The notes under the pieces were generated by a model. The model was not told the origin of the DNA. It made no database searches and saw only the letters and a program-made list of their open reading frames with translations. A DNA stretch of 64,000 nucleotides from Aquiflexum balticum DSM 16537 (GTDB lineage Bacteria > Bacteroidota > Bacteroidia > Cytophagales > Cyclobacteriaceae), in assembly GCF_900176595.1 (NCBI RefSeq), contig NZ_LT838813.1, positions 3,862,001-3,926,000 of the forward strand, written 5' to 3'. The position numbers and the translations under genes are program-made. Positions 61,501 through 64,000 of this stretch are shown in pieces (the first letter of the stretch is position 1; every line of letters begins with the position of its first letter).

Positions 61501-62979
61501 ACAAAGGAAAATGGCACCAATCATGGCAAAGCCAAATGTATAGGCCATCGGCTGAAACATCTTACCTTCCACCCCGGTAAGGAATAAGATGGGGGTAAAT
61601 ACAATGAGGATGATAATCTGTCCGAAAAAGGCCGATCCCATCATGGTGCTGCCTGAATCATAGGCCACCTCATCCATTACCTCCTGATTGAATTTTAACT
61701 TACCGGAGCGAATACGCTTTTGAATTTCATACACCGTGCCTTCAATGATGATCACCGCCCCGTCAATGATGATCCCAAAGTCAATTGCTCCAAGGCTCAT
61801 CAGGTTGGCCCAAACATTGAATTGTTTCATTAAAATGAAGGCAAAGAGTAAGGAAAGAGGAATGGTGGTAGCTGTAATAATGCCTCCACGCAAACTGCCG
61901 AGCAGGAATACCAGGGCAAAAATCACGATCAGGGCTCCTTCAATCAGGTTGGTTTTTACCGTATCGGTAGTCCTGGAAATCAGATCGCTCTGGTCGATAA
62001 TCGTATTGATCGTCAGACCTTCGGGAAGAGACTTTTCCACTTCTTCCATGCGTTCTTTTACATTCTGTATCACTGCATTCGGGTTGGAACCCTTCAGCAT
62101 CATAATGATGCCACCAACTGCTTCTTTGCCATCCTGCGTGAAAGCTCCGTAGCGCACCTGGTGTCCGAAATGTACTTTTTCCGCCACATCACCTACAGTG
62201 ACCGGGATGCCGTTTTCCGTTTTTATGACAATCTTCCGGATATCATCCAGGGAGCGCACCAGGCCTTCCCCCCTGATGAAGTTGGACATCCTGTTCTTTT
62301 CAATATAAGCGCCCCCCGTATTCACATTATTTCTTGCCAGGGCCTCATATACCTGGGAGATGCTCACGTTCAGGGCGTTGAGCTTCTCGGGATTGATCGC
62401 TATTTCATATTGCTTGATGTAGCCACCAAAGGAGTTAACTTCCACTACACCATCAAGTAGCGTCAACTGTCTTTTTACGATCCAGTCCTGTATGGTACGC
62501 AGCTCCATCGGGGAATACAATGAATCATAACCCTCCAGTGGCTGAATGGTGTATTCATAGATCTGACCCAGCCCGGTAGAGATCGGACCCATTGTGGGGC
62601 TGCCGAATTTCTCCGGTATGGTCTCTTTTAATTCGTTCAGTTTTTCCTGTACCAGTTGGCGGGGCAGGTAAGTGCCCATATCGTCTTCAAAAACGATGGT
62701 GACCACCGAAAGGCCAAACCGGGAAATGGAGCGTATCTCATCTACTCCGGGCAGGTTTCCCATAGCCAGTTCCACCGGGTAGGTTACAAACTGTTCAATA
62801 TCTTCTGTGGCCAGGTTAGGCGATACGGTCATCACCTGTACCTGGTTATTGGTAATATCCGGGACCGAGCCCAGGTTGACTGTGGACATGGAGTAGATGC
62901 CTACGCCTATGAGCGCCAGCGTAAGCAGGCCAATGATCAGTTTGTTCTTGACCGAAAATTGAATGATTTTATCCAGCAT
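58558..62979 (-). CDS. CzcA-type heavy-metal RND pump fused to a TolC-like channel domain
   Basis: 1473 residues. Residues 1-1050 are the HME-RND pump: N-terminal VGIYSMSTVNLGSVPDITNN, DFGIIIDGAVIIIEG (near 396; proton-relay aspartate region) and 12 predicted membrane segments ending LPVLYTFVEG. Residues ~1054-1080 (NVNVIIILIICGGLF then GVPAMANAQ) look like a signal peptide with an A-x-A end; residues 1081-1473 are an outer-membrane channel like CzcC/TolC (coiled-coil helices, SQFLPQLQGQYGW). The fused chain would need cleavage to reach both membranes. It expels Zn, Co, Cd or Ni using the proton gradient. Confidence 0.93.
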   Translation of the reverse strand: MLDKIIQFSVKNKLIIGLLTLALIGVGIYSMSTVNLGSVPDITNNQVQVMTVSPNLATEDIEQFVTYPVELAMGNLPGVDEIRSISRFGLSVVTIVFEDDMGTYLPRQLVQEKLNELKETIPEKFGSPTMGPISTGLGQIYEYTIQPLEGYDSLYSPMELRTIQDWIVKRQLTLLDGVVEVNSFGGYIKQYEIAINPEKLNALNVSISQVYEALARNNVNTGGAYIEKNRMSNFIRGEGLVRSLDDIRKIVIKTENGIPVTVGDVAEKVHFGHQVRYGAFTQDGKEAVGGIIMMLKGSNPNAVIQNVKERMEEVEKSLPEGLTINTIIDQSDLISRTTDTVKTNLIEGALIVIFALVFLLGSLRGGIITATTIPLSLLFAFILMKQFNVWANLMSLGAIDFGIIIDGAVIIIEGTVYEIQKRIRSGKLKFNQEVMDEVAYDSGSTMMGSAFFGQIIILIVFTPILFLTGVEGKMFQPMAYTFGFAMIGAIFLCLTYVPMMSALFMKPVQNKKNWFGRFERWLEKVSDKIIDGIQWVYLPLLKGALRFKAIVITVAIVLLVAAGFIFSRMGGEFVPQLDEGDIAMQALIRPGSSLSESKEVSIKIENLLLESFPEIKTVTARIGVADIPTDPMPMDIADMYLILEKDKDKWVSAETKDELIEQIKEKLETNLTGVNLVFTQPVELRFNELLEGVREDIAVKLYGEDLEVLSAKVQEMADIISTVPGAGDVNPERTSGLPQMTVRYNRDKIAQYGLDIQKINEYVSSAFAGGVAGVIFEGEKRFDLVIRFDEAHRKSIDDLRTLYIDLPDGTQVPIKEVADISYVPGPMQISRDNTYRRTYVGVNTRGRDVESVVNDIQEKLDAQLDLPPGYYISYGGEFENLERAKSRLTIVVPIALFLIFILLYFALKSFSQSIMIYIAIPLAAIGGVFALWVRDMPFSISAGVGFIVLFGVAVLNGLVLINRFNSLKEEGVTSIRDRIFTGTKERIRPIMLTATTDILGFLPMAFSASAGAEVQRPLATVVIGGMLTATLLTLVVLPVLYTFVEGRSDKRNNLSAPNVNVIIILIICGGLFGVPAMANAQQQEQKNDSLPTITLEQARERAIESYPKIQSARLEIENQEVLKKTAWDFGNTQVFTGKEEVGNGSEMSAEGVYTKIGIQQQIDIFGIGPKLRLQKERVALAEKALDLSVIELEREVSRAWGIAYAAKNTYRVYQRLDSIFIDIERAARIRLETEATSKLEYLATSNQANQVQIQKEQAYRDYLSALQRLNLWFANDTLFTVPDIPAGQLDQPLNYAADSLISHPLLNVSKQRVKVADATIKERRSQFLPQLQGQYGWQQVDGQPGFYQYQIGIRFPLFFGPELGRTQSAKIQRDIANQNLRQTQLELNTAYQNSREQYLKWHNSWVYYRDEALPLAEEQRSGAIAAYREGAIDYVTFLQNIRDAIRIEVDSWDAFGNYLDSRYQLEYYLRTSN

Positions 62980-63071
62980 TTATTTTGCATTTTGAATCCT
63001 GATTTTAATGAATTGAATGGGGCGAAAATGCCCATCGGAGGGATGCCGGACGGCAATAAAAAGACTAAATC

Positions 63072-63102
63072 TTTACTTCATTGCGCAGTGCAATGAAGTA
63101 AA
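63072..63102. promoter_or_regulatory. Perfect 13-bp inverted repeat upstream of the CzcA-TolC gene
   Basis: TTTACTTCATTGC (63072-63084) pairs exactly with GCAATGAAGTAAA (63090-63102) around five bases. It lies between the His-rich gene and the CzcA ATG, and the T run that follows on the minus strand resembles an attenuator. It could also be a regulator operator. Confidence 0.5.
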
Positions 63103-63128
63103 AGGCTCATATTAAAGTGTCCGGTAAA

Positions 63129-63527
63129 TCAGGCCTTGGGGGGCTGGAAAGGAGATTCTGAGTACTCAGAACAAAGAGAAAAATTATAATGACTACCCTT
63201 GGTTTGGGTAGAAAAGTGTAAAGTGGCTATTTCTGGCTGCCCCAGTAAAGGGGTCATGAAAATGTGGACGTGACAGCACTGGTGCTGGCCATGAAAGGGT
63301 AGATCATCGTGATCAGAATCATCGTGGTGCCCTTGAGCATCACCCGTATCATTGAAATAATCTTCAGCCAAAAAATCCAAAAATGAATCCCCATCAAATT
63401 CCTGATGTTCTTCGTAGTGATCAAAAAGGTTGGGGAGCTTTTGCAGCTCGCAACATAAATCCATACCAGGTGCCGTTGCCTGCATCAGGAACAGAAAACT
63501 GAACGATATGGATAAGATGGAATTCAT
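63129..63527 (-). CDS. Exported His/Asp-rich protein, probable metal-binding
   Basis: 132 residues from the ATG at 63527, which gives a good signal peptide (SILSISFSFLFLMQATA). The centre holds DFLAEDYFNDTGDAQGHH then DDSDHDD, and HQCCHVHIF (about 90-98) has two Cys and four His. This composition suits a periplasmic metal sink or chaperone. The gene is upstream of czcA and downstream of the CopB-type ATPase. No named family recognised. Confidence 0.7.
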   Translation of the reverse strand: MNSILSISFSFLFLMQATAPGMDLCCELQKLPNLFDHYEEHQEFDGDSFLDFLAEDYFNDTGDAQGHHDDSDHDDLPFHGQHQCCHVHIFMTPLLGQPEIATLHFSTQTKGSHYNFSLCSEYSESPFQPPKA

Positions 63528-63619
63528 TTGCCTGCAAATATACGCAAAATAAAGGTGCAAGGGTAGTGCATTTTTTTTCACTACCATTGCACTATCCTTA
63601 TTTCAAAAAAATAGCAGCG

Positions 63620-64000
63620 TTATAACAACATCTTCCTTTTCAGCAATTGTGCATTAATGGCCACAATGACCGTACTCAGGCTCATGAATACTGCACCTAT
63701 TGCAGGACTGATCACCAGACCTGGAATAAAGCCTGTGGCCAGCGGCAATGCAATCGCGTTGTAGCCGGTAGCCCAAGCGAGGTTCTGGATCATTTTGTTG
63801 TAGGTGGCCCTGCCAAACAGTACCAGGTTGGCAATGTCTTTTGGGTTGCTGTTGACCAATATGATATCGGCTGTCTCGGCAGCCACATCGGTACCGGAAC
63901 CTACAGCAATGCCCACATTGGCTTGTGCCAATGCAGGGGCATCATTTACCCCATCACCCGTCATAGCCACAAAGTGGCCTTCCTTCTGAAGCTTCTTGAT
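63620..64000 (-). CDS. CopB-type (P1B-3) P-type ATPase, C-terminal part (5' end beyond right edge)
   Basis: The frame reads from 64000 to the stop at 63620: [21 protein letters not shown], then [19 protein letters not shown], then membrane segments with [14 protein letters not shown] and [22 protein letters not shown] in the seventh and M-S-x-S-T in the eighth segment mark the CopB group, which exports Cu or Ag ions from the cytoplasm. The start and the phosphorylation domain are outside the window. Confidence 0.9.
   Translation of the reverse strand: MKKLQKEGHFVAMTGDGVNDAPALAQANVGIAVGSGTDVAAETADIILVNSNPKDIANLVLFGRATYNKMIQNLAWATGYNAIALPLATGFIPGLVISPAIGAVFMSLSTVIVAINAQLLKRKMLL

Overview
The window looks like a chromosomal segment of a Bacteroidota bacterium, most likely order Cytophagales, family Cyclobacteriaceae (Algoriphagus/Belliella-like). 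The evidence is the type IX secretion signatures (a PorP/SprF protein next to a giant SprB-like protein, a subtilase with a C-terminal sorting domain), a TonB-dependent receptor followed by a DUF4249 lipoprotein, Bat-type VWA/TPR proteins, the Bacteroidota -7 promoter element TAnnTTTG, and AT-rich intergenic DNA. The genus is inferred from overall gene style, not from a marker I could compare.

Positions 1-43.9 kb are ordinary core genome: a HAD phosphatase (cut by the left edge), a Nudix/CAT pair, a DUF2911 protein, a hydroxyacid dehydrogenase, a universal stress protein, PAP2, hemF and a TrpF-like protein; then a T9SS subtilase, rpe, two secreted unknowns, gyrA, a TPR protein, a PagL-like barrel, and a PIG-L deacetylase coupled through a 33-residue membrane peptide to a sodium:solute symporter; then the PorP/SprB-like pair, a YhhQ-type queuosine precursor transporter, rnz-STAS, purC, a MORN/YwqK protein, a thiolase, batB-batC, a TonB receptor/DUF4249 pair, an RlmL-like methyltransferase, an M28 peptidase broken by a one-base frameshift, and an AI-2E transporter. 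Three intergenic spots carry a tandem heptanucleotide repeat, and one 201-bp stretch has the ends of a miniature transposon.

From about 43.97 kb to the right edge the window is an integrated mobile element. Its left end coincides with a 17-bp match to the 3' end of a tRNA gene (probably tRNA-Pro, by recall), the usual scar of integration into a tRNA. Inside, in order: a small HTH protein divergent from a four-gene cassette (unknown 257-residue protein, DUF5675, two small membrane proteins); a DUF6943-like protein; an unknown protein; about 0.9 kb of GC-rich non-coding DNA with several perfect stem-loops and a three-fold 14-mer; a three-gene Fic-HNH-GxHR operon with direct repeats in its leader; a replication/transfer-control block (DnaC-like ATPase, winged-helix replication protein, excisionase-like HTH, RteC); and a heavy-metal resistance island, all on the minus strand (CopB-type ATPase fragment, His-rich exported protein, CzcA fused to its own TolC-type channel, CzcB, Fur-family regulator, CC-motif protein, NicO-like membrane protein, Zn/Cd/Pb P-type ATPase). 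No integrase, relaxase or tra gene is in view, so those would have to lie beyond 64 kb.

For a previously undescribed system, the best candidates are the structured non-coding region (47.6-48.45 kb), the four-gene cassette (44.6-46.2 kb), the Fic-HNH-GxHR operon (48.5-51.1 kb) and the dispersed heptamer repeats. All calls are from reading the sequence and recalled family knowledge; no searches were run.
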